Part shown: in pieces, positions 39,716 to 50,880 of the stretch
Numbering within the stretch: position 1 is the first letter of the stretch
Layout of the letters: each line of letters begins with the position of its first letter
NCBI GenBank assembly: GCA_019321725.1
Contig: CM033108.1
Location: 3,108,001 to 3,172,000, forward strand
From: Paulownia fortunei
Taxonomy: Eukaryota; Streptophyta; Magnoliopsida; Lamiales; Paulowniaceae
DNA length: 64,000 nucleotides
Direction: 5' to 3'
Position numbers and translations under genes: made by a program
The notes under the pieces: generated by a model
Seen by the model: only the letters and a program-made list of their open reading frames with translations
The model's database searches: none
What the model was told of the DNA's origin: nothing

Positions 39716-40245
39716 TAGATCTGACCACGGGCAGGATCCAAACAAAACCCAACCAGCTACTGGCACGTGGTTAATGGATATAAAATTATTGACCACAGTT
39801 CAAACTCGTAACCGGCCCATTCACGAGCCAGTTATGGTTTCTTGTACTTCAAACCCGTGAAACATCGGACCGACCTGACGATTCCAGGCAAAAAGAAAAA
39901 AAAAACATTCCTTAAGACTGTAGCTTGCACGAGCTTCGGATTGTTGCTTTCTCTTTTTTAAACAAATATCACTATATAAAATATAAAATTGAGTGAAAGA
40001 GTGAAAGTTCAAATAAAAAAATAAAAGTAATCATAATCATAATCATTATGTTTCATAATTACTAACTTTGACCACCTAGTTACACCGTGGAGTATTTACC
40101 TAATTTAATTACATACATAAACTTAATCTCTAATTTTATAATATAACTACATATTAATGACTAATTATATATATTTTACGTTCGCCGGCATGCTTTGAAA
40201 CTTGATCACTAAACGACTGTTGGCAATTGTTGTCAACAGTCAACG
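39716..40245. repeat. Left long terminal inverted repeat of the hAT element
   Basis: Inverse of 43155-43977 apart from two extra subterminal units on the right. The innermost part (TTGTTGTCAACAGTCAACGG) pairs with GCTGTTGTCAACGGTCA near 43182. Confidence 0.75.
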
Positions 40246-40929
40246 GTTATGGTTCTGAAATCGGCCTGTCGGTTTCGATTACGGTTTCGATTTTAGGTTC
40301 GATCCTTGATTTTTTTTTTTTAATTTTTAAATTTTATTTTATATTTTAAAAAATTATAACTTTTTTAACTAACCATTAATTTTATAAAATTACAACTTTT
40401 ATATAACAAAAACAAGAGTTGAAATTTTAAACTTAAATTTGAATGAAAATTTTTGAACTTAAATTTAAAAAAAAAATCGTTAATTTTGAACTTAATGAAT
40501 AAATTTTAACTTAAATTTTGAAAAAAAAATTATTATCTAAAATTTAAAGTATCAAATATTCTAATTATAATAAATATAAAAAATAAAGAAAAAAATGCTC
40601 AACTTGAAAATTTAAAGTTTAAACTTAAATTTCAATAAAAAAATTCTACTTAAATTTAAAAAAATATTAGCTAAAATTTAAATTATATAATTAAAATTAT
40701 TTTTAAAATAAAAATGGGCGTGAACTTAAATTTAAGTTGTTTATATATCCTCTTAGGGTATAGAGGAATCAAAGTTCACATAATTCTCTTACCTTTTTAC
40801 ATTTTTTACTTTAGGGGATGGCGCGACTCAATCACTCCCACTCGTCCTTGTTCCGTCCGTGTCATCTTCTTGATCTTCCTCCAAATCCGATTGACCTTGT
40901 ATTCGTACAGAGACCTTAATTCAATCATC

Positions 40930-42914
40930 AAGATATGATTGACTTTCTAAATTTCGAGATACAAGATTGAGCATTTTTTACTCAATATATTACCACCCGC
41001 ACTAAAAACTTGTTTTATTGCAATAGTTGAAGTGGATGAAATAAGTATCTTTTTTGCCATTATAGATAAAATTGGGTAAGTTTGCTCCTTTTGCGACTAT
41101 TATCGCAAAATGTCAAACTCTCCATCATAATCTATCTTATTAAATTCAAATGAAATATTAAAATAATTTTCAAGTTTTTGGCTGGAACTTAAGGATCTTG
41201 TAGGGCGTTTATTACATTCTCTAAGTAAAAGTTGTGTGGCCGTAAGCTTAGAACTACTACTGCTACTAGTATATTGTATATCAAATTGAATTGTTTATGA
41301 ATCATATTTTGAACTATATTCATTATAAAATTCATTTCAAAGTGTTCTAACTTTAAATATTATATTACATATAATATCATTTTTCATGGTATCTTAAAGC
41401 TTTATAATAAATTATAAACATATATTGCAAATCATTTAATTTAAATCTAAGGTCAAAAACAACGATGACTAAATTAATTTTTGAAAATTTTAAAAAATAT
41501 TTTTTCCATTTACACTATATTGATAAAACACAATTTACTAATTTTTGATTTTTGGAGTTAATGTTATCATATAAAACTGATGCAACATTACAATAATTTA
41601 ATAATACTAAATGAGAAGTTAGAGAATAAATACTAGATAATTATAAAATAGCATCATTAAATATTTTTAAAATATTACAATTCTTTTTCACATATTGTTC
41701 GGTGGTGTGGATATAAATGCAAATGAGTAGTAGCAGTTTGTAAAAAAAAAACTGGCATAATAAATCTTTATAATTAAAAAATTATTCTAATAATCTATAT
41801 GTTGAATTTCAATGGATTGAAATATCCCGTGGAAATGCTTTAGGCCTCATACCATTGACATTGCAAAATTTAAACCATTATTTATTAATGTGTGGATGTA
41901 TCCATAAATAAGAAAATGCTTGCATAATATGTTTAAGTTGGTTTTCTAAAGCCTTTAAACCATCTTGTACACATAAATTTAAAATATAACATATACATCT
42001 AATATGAAAAAAATTACCACCAATTGATGGTTGACATGCAGTTTTAAAATAATCAATACTAGCATTATTAGTTGCACCATTATCAAATGATATTGAAAAA
42101 AATATTAATTATATTATATTATTCTAATATTAAAAATATAATTTGGAAAATATTTGAAACTGTGCGTGGACTATCAAAACTCTATATGCAAGTGATCTCT
42201 TTTGAACTGTCCAACAATCATCAATTCAATGATATGTAATACCCATATATGAATGTGTTTACCAATAATCACTCTAAATATCACTACATAAAGAAATTTT
42301 ATTATTTACATTATTTAATATTTTTTTTAACTCTTTTTTAATTTTATTATATAATTTTTTTACATTGTGGTTCGAAGAACATCTTTAGCCGTTGGATTAT
42401 ACGTTGTTTGAATTAATTTATTAAAAAATAATTTATTTGCAAAACTAAAACTTAGATGTTCAATAAAAATAAATCTTGTTAAATTTTCTCTATATCTAAC
42501 ATCATTATATTTAAATAAAAAAAAATCGTTACCTCCACTGGCGCTGGAAGATACGAACAACGTTATTTGAATTTGGGTACGGTCAATGCCAAATTCCACT
42601 TGATACTTCTTCTCTATATGTCTTTTTAAGGATCCATAACCGCCTTCAGATTGAAATTTATAAGATTGCGATCAATACTTACACTTTACTTACATCTCTC
42701 AATTTAGAAGTGTCACTCTATTAAAATATTTGATAAAAATTGAGGATTTGAGTGATAGAGTAAATCGAGTATAAGTATCACTCATTATTTCTTGAGTACT
42801 AAACAAGTGAATTTATTTTTCATTACTCAATTCAATTTTATAATCGATGTTGAACCTTAGTTGTTCGTCGGTAGCGGCCATCTTTCCTTTACCTCTATTG
42901 CTTGAATCGGCCAT
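40930..42914 (-). pseudogene. hAT transposase (BED zinc-finger, RICESLEEPER-like), broken
   Basis: Reading the minus strand from an ATG at 42914, recognisable pieces appear in order: a BED-finger remnant (GYGSLKRHI, about 42620-42650); the hAT N-terminal block RENLTRFIFIEHLSFSFANK (about 42425-42510); a KISLCSDI stretch (about 42280-42310); FDNGATNNASIDYF and FHIRCICYILNLCVQDGLKA (about 41950-42095); and the C-terminal dimerisation domain (FDIL ... YPILSIMAKKIL ... QVFSAGGNILS, about 40975-41125). Several in-frame stops (for example after SDI, and two after FDIL) and frame changes break it. The remaining open piece at 42360-42599 is a fragment of this gene. It is inactive as it stands, but relatives may be expressed elsewhere in the genome. 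Confidence 0.85.
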
Positions 42915-43154
42915 TTATTGATAAATAATGAAAATTTAGTATAGATAATTGAATGATGAATAATAAAAGATGAAAGAAATGAAATATAAAAAATAATTAA
43001 ATAAAATAATTGAAATAATATAGAATATAGATTTGATAATTTAGAATGAATAATTAAATATTGAAAATTATAGAATTTAGATTTGAGAATTGAAGTATGA
43101 AAAAAAATGAAGAGTGAATGGATATTTATAAAGAAAAAATAAAAATAAAAACAG

Positions 43155-43977
43155 TTTTTTACTATTGACAATAACTAAAACAGCTGTTGTCAACGGTCAT
43201 TTAGTGATCAAATTTCAAAGCATAACAACGTAAAATATATATAATTAGTTATTAATATATAGTTATATTATAAAATTAGACATTAAATTTATGTATGTAA
43301 TTAAATTAGGTTAATAGTCAACGGAGAAATAAGGCAGTCAAAATTAGTAATTAGGAGATATGATGATAATGATTATGTCTACTTTTATTTTTTTATTTGA
43401 ACTTTCAGTTTTCACCCATCTTTATGTTTTATGCAGTGATTTTTATTTTAAAAAGGGAAAGCAACAATTTGAAGCTCATCTTCAAGGAATATTCTTTTTT
43501 TCTTTTTGTCTGAAACCGCATGGGTTCGAAGTATAAAGACTCATAACCGACCCATGAAAGGGAAAGCAACAATCCAAAGCTCGTGCAGGCTGCAGTCTCA
43601 AGTAATGTTTTTTTTTTCTTTTCACTTGGAACCGCACGGGTTCGAAGTACAAAGACCTGTAACCAGCACGTGAAAGGAAAAGCAGGGAAAACAACAATCC
43701 GAAGCTCGTGCAAGCTGCAGTCTCAAGGAATGCTTTTTTCTTTTCGTCTGGAATTGTATGAGTTCGAAGTACAAAAAACCGTAATCAATTCGTGAACCCA
43801 CAAGCCGGTTAGAGGTCTGACCCATACATGCCGTTTAAAGGTCGGGTCTGATTCAAACCCAGCTTGGTCAGATCTAAGTCTAAAATCACCAGCTCAGAAG
43901 CCAAGCGCATACTTGACCATGCCTTCGGAGCCGACAGGGGTCGGGTCTGATTCAAACCCGACCTGTGGTCAGGTCTA
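43155..43977. repeat. Right long terminal inverted repeat of the hAT element
   Basis: Contains three successive copies of a 104-125-bp subterminal unit (beginning near 43456, 43560 and 43685, each starting GGGAAARCAACAAT and including GGGTTCGAAGTA-like sequence) where the left arm has one. The several open frames across it share the same peptide pattern because they translate the repeated unit. Confidence 0.75.
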
Positions 43978-44037
43978 AGCCTAAAACCACCAGCTCAGAA
44001 GCCAAGCGCATACTTGACCATGCCTCCGGAGCCGACA
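43841..44037. repeat. Tandem duplication of about 99 bp across the hAT end and PPR promoter
   Basis: Units 43841-43936 and 43940-44037 both run from GTCGGGTCTGATTCAAACCC through the element end (GTCAGATCTA / GTCAGGTCTA) into the flanking CACCAGCTCAGAAGCCAAGC ... GGAGCCGACA. Differences are few and scattered. The repeat unit therefore includes both transposon end and host flank. Confidence 0.9.
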
Positions 44038-44039
44038 AA

Positions 44040-44257
44040 CCTAATCTCTTCGCGAACCCACAAAATTTACACACACATTACTCGCTCTTGAATCTCATCT
44101 GAACCCATTTTTGGATTCCTCCCCATTCTTAAACCCTAAACCCAAAGTCTTCTTCCAATCTGAAGATTCATTCCTCAATACAAGAAAATGTCATGAAGAT
44201 AACGTGGTTCGCAAGATTGATTACTATAACAAACTATCCATGAATTGATTGCTAATA
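44040..44257 (+). promoter_or_regulatory. Short promoter and leader of the PPR gene with telo-box
   Basis: Only about 220 bp separate the transposon-derived duplication from the start codon. AAACCCTAAACCC at 44131-44143 is a telo-box, common near starts of plant genes for organelle gene expression and translation. Two upstream ATGs follow: a two-codon frame at 44188 and a 16-codon frame at 44193-44243, both ending before the main ATG. Confidence 0.5.
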
Positions 44258-45910
44258 ATGCAATTTTGGGCTCGGAGGGTTTCCACTTCCAAGATTTTAT
44301 CCACAGTTTTATTTCATGGTCAGGCCCGTTTAGAATCATCCAACTCTTCTTCTGCATCCACTCTTTGGTACATAAAAGTCGTATGCGCTCTCTGCGTTCG
44401 CCACTCTCAGTCGCTCGCTGTTTTTAAGTCTGATTATTTTCGCGATAATTTGGATCCTTTTGTAGCATTCGATGTAATTTATCACATAAACAATAGATTG
44501 AATAACCCAAGTTTAGCATTTAGTTTTTTTCGCTACTCGAGGCTCAGTTTGAATCTCATTCACTCAGAATCCACTTTTGATTTGCTCTTGAGGTCACTCT
44601 GTCGAATGAGCCTTCTCGACTCTGCTAAATTAGTATATGATTACATGAAAGCTGATGGCATTGTGCCAAACAACGCGCTTTTAGATTTTCTAATTTCATC
44701 CTTTGCGAACGCCGGAAAGTTTAGGATTGTCGAAGGAATTTTGATTGCGAAAGCTGAATTGTGTAATCAGAGAGAAGAAATAGTTAGTCCCTTTGTATAT
44801 AATAAATTTTTGAGCTTGTTAATCAGTAGAAATCGGGTTGATGAGGCAGTTGTATTTTTTAGAGGTCATATATTGAGGTCACGAAGCTTTTGCCCTGATA
44901 ATTGTAGTTTTAACATAGTGATGCGAGGTTTGTGCATGGCAGGTAAGGTTGAGGAGGCTTTTGAGCTTTTGGATGTCATGAGGAGTTTTGGTTGTTTTCC
45001 AGATCTTGTTACATATAATACTCTTATTAATGGGTTGTGTAGAGTTGGCAATGTGGATAGAGCACAGGAGTTACTTAGAGAAATTCAATTACAATGTGAG
45101 TTTTCTCCAGATGTTGTGACTTACACATCAGTCATTTCTGGATACTGCAAATCAGGTAAGATGGAGGATGCTGCAACTCTTTTTGATGAGATGATTAATT
45201 GTGGGATCAGACCAAACTTATTTACTTTTAATGTTATTATTGATGGTTACGGAAAAAGGGGTGAGGTGGCTTCAGCAATGAAGATGTATGAAAGGATGGT
45301 CAGCGGTGGTTTTCATCCTGATGTTGTGACCTTCACCTCTCTCATTGATGTTCATTCTCGGCTTGGAGAGATGGACCTATGCATGAAGCTCTGGGATGAA
45401 ATGAATGAGAGGAAGGTGTCTCCTAATGCATTTACTTTTTCCATTCTAATTAATGCCCTGTGCAGGGAGAATAGATTGAATGAGGCTCGTGATTTGTTAA
45501 GGCAGTTGAGCTGCAGGGAAGACATTATCCCCCCATCATTTATTTACAACCCTGTGATTGATGGGTTTTGTAAAGCTGGGAATGTAGATGAGGCAAATGC
45601 AATTATTGCAGAAATGGAGGCAAAGGGATGCATCCATGATAAGATGACTTTCACCATTCTGATTCTGGGGCATTGTATGAAAGGGAGAATGCTTGAAGCT
45701 ATAGGAATTTATAACAAGATGTTGTCAATGGGCTGCGAACCAGATAATATAACTGTAAGTTCTTTGGTGTCCTGCCTTAGAAAGGCAGGGATGGCACGTG
45801 AAGCCTATGAAATAGAGCAAAATGCATCAAACAGTGTGCACACATGTTTATCATCATCTGAGAGAAGCACACAGTTTAGGACCAACATGAAAATTCCTGT
45901 GGCTGTTTAA
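44258..45910 (+). CDS. P-class pentatricopeptide repeat protein, probably mitochondrial
   Basis: Intron-less, 550 residues from the ATG at 44258; the in-frame TTG nine bases upstream is not a credible plant start. The N-terminus (MQFWARRVSTSKIL ...) is basic, Ser-rich and free of acidic residues, like an organelle presequence. From about residue 103 onward the protein is made of roughly ten 35-residue PPR motifs, clearest in the second half (VTYNTLINGLCRVGNVDRA, VTYTSVISGYCKSGKMEDA, FTFNVIIDGYGKRGEVASA and so on, each with PD or PN before the next motif). No E, DYW or SMR domain follows, so it is a P-class protein, expected to bind organelle RNA and affect its stability, splicing or translation (family knowledge). 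It resembles the Arabidopsis At2g06000 type, which I state from memory. The target RNA is unknown. Confidence 0.93.
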   Translation: MQFWARRVSTSKILSTVLFHGQARLESSNSSSASTLWYIKVVCALCVRHSQSLAVFKSDYFRDNLDPFVAFDVIYHINNRLNNPSLAFSFFRYSRLSLNLIHSESTFDLLLRSLCRMSLLDSAKLVYDYMKADGIVPNNALLDFLISSFANAGKFRIVEGILIAKAELCNQREEIVSPFVYNKFLSLLISRNRVDEAVVFFRGHILRSRSFCPDNCSFNIVMRGLCMAGKVEEAFELLDVMRSFGCFPDLVTYNTLINGLCRVGNVDRAQELLREIQLQCEFSPDVVTYTSVISGYCKSGKMEDAATLFDEMINCGIRPNLFTFNVIIDGYGKRGEVASAMKMYERMVSGGFHPDVVTFTSLIDVHSRLGEMDLCMKLWDEMNERKVSPNAFTFSILINALCRENRLNEARDLLRQLSCREDIIPPSFIYNPVIDGFCKAGNVDEANAIIAEMEAKGCIHDKMTFTILILGHCMKGRMLEAIGIYNKMLSMGCEPDNITVSSLVSCLRKAGMAREAYEIEQNASNSVHTCLSSSERSTQFRTNMKIPVAV

Positions 45911-48900
45911 TTGAAGGTTATCTTGCTTGGTACTTACTTTTTGGTATAGGAGTTATATGAGGCCCCTTCAATCAGAATACTTCAATTCGAGGAAGATTCT
46001 GTCTGTTCCATTGATGAACCAACAAAAGGTAATTGCAATTTTTCTTGCTTTTCTTTTAAGGTAATTGTCACCATCTTTCTGTTCTGTCTTTCTAAACTTT
46101 ATATTGTTATGCTGCTCGTAAAGGTGGGCATTGGTGCTTTTATCATTCTTGTTTAATCATGGTAATTGACCAAATTGGTTTGGGTGCCCAAAAATAATGC
46201 GAGCAACTTAAGAAAAATGGGATATTGTAAGGTGGAAGGAAATACATAAAGGGAAGATATTGAGATAGATATGTGCTCCGGACTTTTGCAGAGACTAATT
46301 TTAGTCCAAGTACAAGCTAATATGTTTTGTATCAATCATGCAGGTCACATTTGGGATTAGAAGTTATTATATTAGAAAGGGAAAAAGTTGTGGCCTTGTA
46401 TGCTATTCTATTCCTTTTGCCGACAGGTTGTTGTAAGGTTTTTCCATTGATTGAGGCATACTTATTGGAGTATAGTTATCAAAATGCCTAGGAAGCATGA
46501 AGAGAAGCATGGTCTATGTTGCCTAGGCATCTAAGGGTCATATGAGCAATATATATAAATTATAAAACAAAGTAAAAAGTGTAAAGAAATAGAATGGAAG
46601 CAAAAGAAAACAAGAATCTTCGCCATATTTTTCTCCCTTTTTTCTCTTTGCTTATTTATTTCTTCCTTTCTCCACATTTAAATGCTCCCTTTTCCTATCC
46701 GGGATGCCAAAATGATGCTCTATTTCTTAAATAACTAATTGTTTTTGAAAAATACCCTGATTTAAAGTACATGATATGACTGACACTTATTTTTAACCAC
46801 TACTTTGGTGAGTTCAATTACAAAAAATATTTTAACCAAAAATATTTTTTGGACATTCATTTGTAGAGGGAAGGTATATGTTTTACACCACTTCTAACTC
46901 ACTTATTACACCTATGGTGTTTATTTTCGCAAATCTATAACAGCAAAATGCTTCAGTAGTGTGTGTGTGTGAGACAATTTACTAACACAGTCTCATTCGA
47001 AAATCTAGACGTTGGAAATATAAATAGTGGAGCCTCATTTGGTCCAAACCTTGTCGCCAGGCAACTACATGTAAAAACTAGGGACAGAGCTTACCTGAAT
47101 GATTATTAATATTCTTTAGAATATATTTTGGATAGCTTATTTTATTATTTTTTTCGGGATGGTATTCTTTAGAAAATAGCTGTTTTTGGACTACTTGAAT
47201 TGACAATCTTTTGCGAGCATAGACATATGATGTTCTAGAAATGCATGAATATTCTGAAGATAGAGCACTTTATATCCTGTTGAACTCTTCTCAAGCGCAT
47301 CACAAGGTGTTGGTAAATTTGTTAGAACTTGTTCCTTTTGATCTTTAATACCCTGCCTTGAAAACCAATTTTATAATTGAATTCCATCAGTAACAATTCT
47401 TTATTCTTCTGAACTAACCGGGAGTGTCTGAGCTGTAAGAGTGTTGAAACAGGGAAAATTTTCTACTCTAGAAACGGTGCCAAGAAACTTGTTTTGTTTG
47501 TAAGATTTGTTATGCAAATTTAAATGGAACTCATTTTGAAAAGAGAATATAGGAAGGTGCTTGGATGCATTGGTTCTCTTAAGCTTCTAACCTACCAGGG
47601 CTTGACCAGCCTTAAGTGTACACCAAGCTGGAGTACTTAAAAAGAATAATTCTATCTACAAAGTAGGTTTACAGTCTTTTACCATGCTTATTTCCCATCC
47701 ATACCATTTATTTTATGTGGATTATAGTTACTCATATACCTTTGAAGAATGATATAAAGTCTGTTAATTTTTAGTGCAAATGAATTGGTCTACGAATTTT
47801 CTACCAGATTTATTGAAATTTTACTTTGGTTTTGTTCTGGACTTCTGTTTGCCTTGTTTCACTGCGGTTGGTCTAATTATTGGGATTGCTCTTGTTGCCT
47901 GCACCGAAGTGCTGGATTTGGTGGCTTCTTTTATCCACTACATGCAAGAGATGTATTCTCCTGTGAGGTTCTCATCAATCCCTGCCACTCCGTCGTAGCA
48001 TACAGTATAAAACTAATGGATTCATCTACATTGTACTTGGTAAGCATGCATCTTTTTGCTCAAATCAGAATGGCTGTTCATTGTTAAAAAAATAATTTGG
48101 ACCTTATTTTTTCTGATAAGGTGCTTGAATCGCGTGTTGCTGTTGTTCCCATTGAAAAACTTTGTTTGCTCAGATTCAGAATTTGCATTAGATTCTTGCA
48201 TTTCAGTCCCCAAATTTATCATATACCTTGGGTTGCTTTTTGACTAATATGTGGGTTTTATTTATGTTTTTACACATGCCCGAAGCCAAAAATCTCCTAT
48301 CCAGATTCAGTATTTCTGTGACTTTAGTATGTTCTATAAGTCCTCCTCAATCCTGTGCCAACTAGGATCCTTGTATAGTTTAGTGAACGAGTTGGCAGGC
48401 TTCTGTGATTGGAAGTTCGCAGTTGCAGTGAAAGGACAGGCAATATCGAAATAATTCTGAAGGTTAGGTTTCCATTATGTTCCTCAGTCCATCCCTACTG
48501 ACGCCCTTCGTTGATCAAATCCAAAATCTTCTTTATCAAATGCGTATATTTTTGCCATTTGTAATGTTGGTTTTTGGTGAATGCTGCTTGAGTTTGTACC
48601 CTTGTGCTCTCATACTTCTTACCTTTGTAAATCTAATGATAGACATTGGTATCATGCATTACTTTAATTGGTTTTGATCTCTGAAATTATTAGGTACTCA
48701 TTCTATAGTGTGTCTAAATCTGAAAGATATTTTTGCTAGATTTATTTTTAAACATTGTGTTAATCCAATGTTTTGCAGTGTCATGATTCTGAGTCTCCCA
48801 GATTTCGAATCCACAATGAACACTTTGTTTATGAAATAATCTTGTAATAATCTTTTGTGCAGGCACATATGCATTCTTATTTAGTAAGCACTTTGACATC

Positions 48901-49740
48901 TACTCCAAATTATTGATTCTGTGTATGCATTTTCTGCACTCAAGAAGGTGAAGACGTGATTTTGCTCTCATGGACACTTTCTCTCTGGCTTCTGGTGGCT
49001 AGGAAAGTCTAAGCTTTGTGCTAGGTTGGTGGAGACCAATTTTCTTCATAGGTTTCCTCTATTATGTAAAGTGTACTTTCCTTCCCTTATTTCTGGGGTT
49101 AATACATCTCTCTCTCATGAAGAACAAAGAGCGCATAACAGGATTGAGGGAGAAATTTCAAGACAATTATTTTCTTTTCTGGGTTTCATGCATTAAATTA
49201 TGAACATATTTTAAATCCTACAATTATTTCAAAACTATGAAATAATTCTTATATATACAAAATAATTACAGCAGAAATTTTTGACTCTTTTTTTCACGAC
49301 CAACACACAAAAATTGCCTCACTTCAAAACCAAACATGAACAAGAAAATGGGTAGGAGTATTAATCAACGGATAGGGGTCGAGACGGTTTTGCTTTAAAA
49401 AAACAAAACAAACACATGATCAAGAAAATGGTTTCATGGTCCATGTTGAAATTTATACAGGACAATCACTTCAATTTTTTTTTTCATTTATTCACTTCAT
49501 TTTCCTAAAAATTATTTTCACACATAATTCTGTTAGCAATTAAAGATCCATAAGTTATATGGGGCCAAACTGGTGATGGGCCAAGTGGGTTTTCTCTCCT
49601 TTGTATTTTTATTTCATTTAGTTTTAATAAAAAAAAAAATAGTTAGAATTGAATTAGTTTATCAATATTTTACAAATGAAGAGGAGGTGGTAAAGACAGA
49701 AGAAATATATACATAACATTTTCTCTTAAGCCAAACAAAT
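45911..49740. other. PPR 3' flank and intergenic region
   Basis: Moderately complex sequence with many short open frames but none I recognise. A 72-codon ATG frame at 47780-47998 (+) encodes a hydrophobic central stretch (AVGLIIGIALVAC) and might be a small membrane peptide, but it has no family support. Parts may belong to an extended, spliced PPR 3' UTR. A (TG)n run lies near 46961-46972. Confidence 0.35.
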
Positions 49741-49872
49741 GCTCAATAGTAACTAAATCTCACTTTGTGAGAGTTACAATGACCTCTTTCTCCTCACCCC
49801 CACTCCCCTCCCCTCTCCAACCCCATATATGTGAAGAAAACTCCTCCAAGAAGAGAAAGCAAAAGAACCCAG

Positions 49873-50133
49873 ATGGAATCAAGCCTCACAAAGCTAGAGA
49901 TGGATGCAGTTTTGCAGCTAATTCAACTCAGAGGCGCTTCTGCCCATGATTTACAGGTCGTCTTGGTGAATTTTCAGGTCGAAAAAGATGAAGAAAGGGA
50001 CGAAGAAGAAGAAAGCAAGAATGAAGCATTATTAATTAATCCAGAAAGATGTTTGGAGGAGGAAGCTTTGCCCCGAAGAGAGACTAAGTTCGGATCAATT
50101 CTTGATATCCTGATCAAGAATCCTGCTCATTAG
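49873..50133 (+). CDS. Small acidic protein, copy A of a tandem family; C-terminus shortened
   Basis: 86 residues from the ATG in CCCAGATGGAATC, the same context as in copy B. The N-terminal motif is MESSLTKLEMDAVLQLIQL, followed by a Glu/Asp-rich middle and a C-terminal EEEALPRR motif. Compared with copy B it lacks six codons within the C-terminal motif (the YRKTQP segment) and has TAG where B has an AAG codon. Five more codons and the ancestral TGA (50146-50148) remain in frame after that TAG. I know plant proteins with this kind of N-terminal LQLI.LS and C-terminal RRR..FR.I..IY motif but no function for them. The gene may be functional or in early decay. An ATG in another frame lies upstream (near 49780). 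Confidence 0.6.
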   Translation: MESSLTKLEMDAVLQLIQLRGASAHDLQVVLVNFQVEKDEERDEEEESKNEALLINPERCLEEEALPRRETKFGSILDILIKNPAH

Positions 50134-50880
50134 AGGGCCAGGATTTGAACACACATACCAGAAATCAGAATTTTTGAGGTTCTCGAAGATTCTTAATTAT
50201 CTTTATGTAATAGAAAGGCCTAGTCTTTTGTAGACTTATGTACTCCATGTAGTATTAATGTACAGGTCTACTGTCTTTCCATGTGTTGGGAAAGTACTTC
50301 ACAATTTTCTTCGTTTTTTTTTTATCCGTTTTTGTTGAAAATTTTGATTCCTTTATCGCAAAGCTTAAGGTTTTAAAGTGTGAACTTCCATAACTGGTAT
50401 GGAGAAGGAATGAGGGAGAAAGAGTGAATCAAATCGCAATCCATGCAGGATTGCTGCTATTAGTCTATGTATAATCTTGTTTATATATATACATATATAT
50501 ATATATATAACATTTGATTGCCTGATATATTTCCTTAATTTATTGCTAGCATTCTCTTTTTACAACCACAATTACTTCTAACCTTTGAAAAATTTACAAT
50601 CACAAAATAATAAATAAATCAAAGATTTTCTTCTTTTTGTCATATTTAATAAACTGAATCCCTAATTCCAGTTTTTATTGGTGAGAATTAGTGATTTTTT
50701 CTAAATATTTCATTATTTTTTTAGTATTTAAATTACTTTTCTCTTATGGATACAAAATACTTTTGAGTTTATTAAGAACTCTACTGATGTCAATTTTTGC
50801 TGTCATTTTTGTGTTTTTTCTTGTGTAAGAATTGTATAAAGTTTCAATAGCAAAATTCGCTTAATTAATTTTTTTTTGGA
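50134..50880. other. Copy A 3' flank
   Basis: 3' UTR-like sequence followed by AT-rich spacer with an (AT)n run near 50483-50510. No gene is seen. Confidence 0.4.

Larger units (their letters stand above)
39716..43977 (-). mobile_element. hAT-superfamily DNA transposon with long inverted ends
   Basis: The left end TAGATCTGACCACGGGCAGG matches the reverse complement of the right end (TAGACCTGACCACAGGTCGG). Similarity between the ends continues inward over about 530 bp on the left (39716-40245) and about 800 bp on the right (43155-43977). Examples are GCTTGCACGAGCTTCGGATT with its inverse near 43690-43720, and the ACTAATTATATATATTTTACGTT block with its inverse near 43225-43245. Between them lies a decayed BED-type hAT transposase on the minus strand. 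The right arm is longer because one subterminal unit is triplicated. I could not find a matching 8-bp target duplication; a later tandem duplication of the right end obscures it. Confidence 0.8.

Noticed and set aside
43429..43825. Several similar frames on both strands with FEP.RFQ.KRKK-like repeats
   Set aside because: They translate the triplicated subterminal unit of the hAT right arm.
44249..44257. Longer PPR start at TTG 44249
   Set aside because: Plant nuclear genes start at ATG. The in-frame ATG at 44258 gives a plausible organelle presequence.
47780..47998. 72-codon plus-strand ATG frame with a hydrophobic core
   Set aside because: It could encode a small membrane peptide, but it has no family similarity that I know and lies in unannotated PPR 3' flank. 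It is mentioned under the spacer only.
49952..49987. CAG|GT sites in copy A that might mark a small intron
   Set aside because: The two sites are under 30 bp apart, too short for a plant intron, and the corresponding stretch is kept in frame in copy B.
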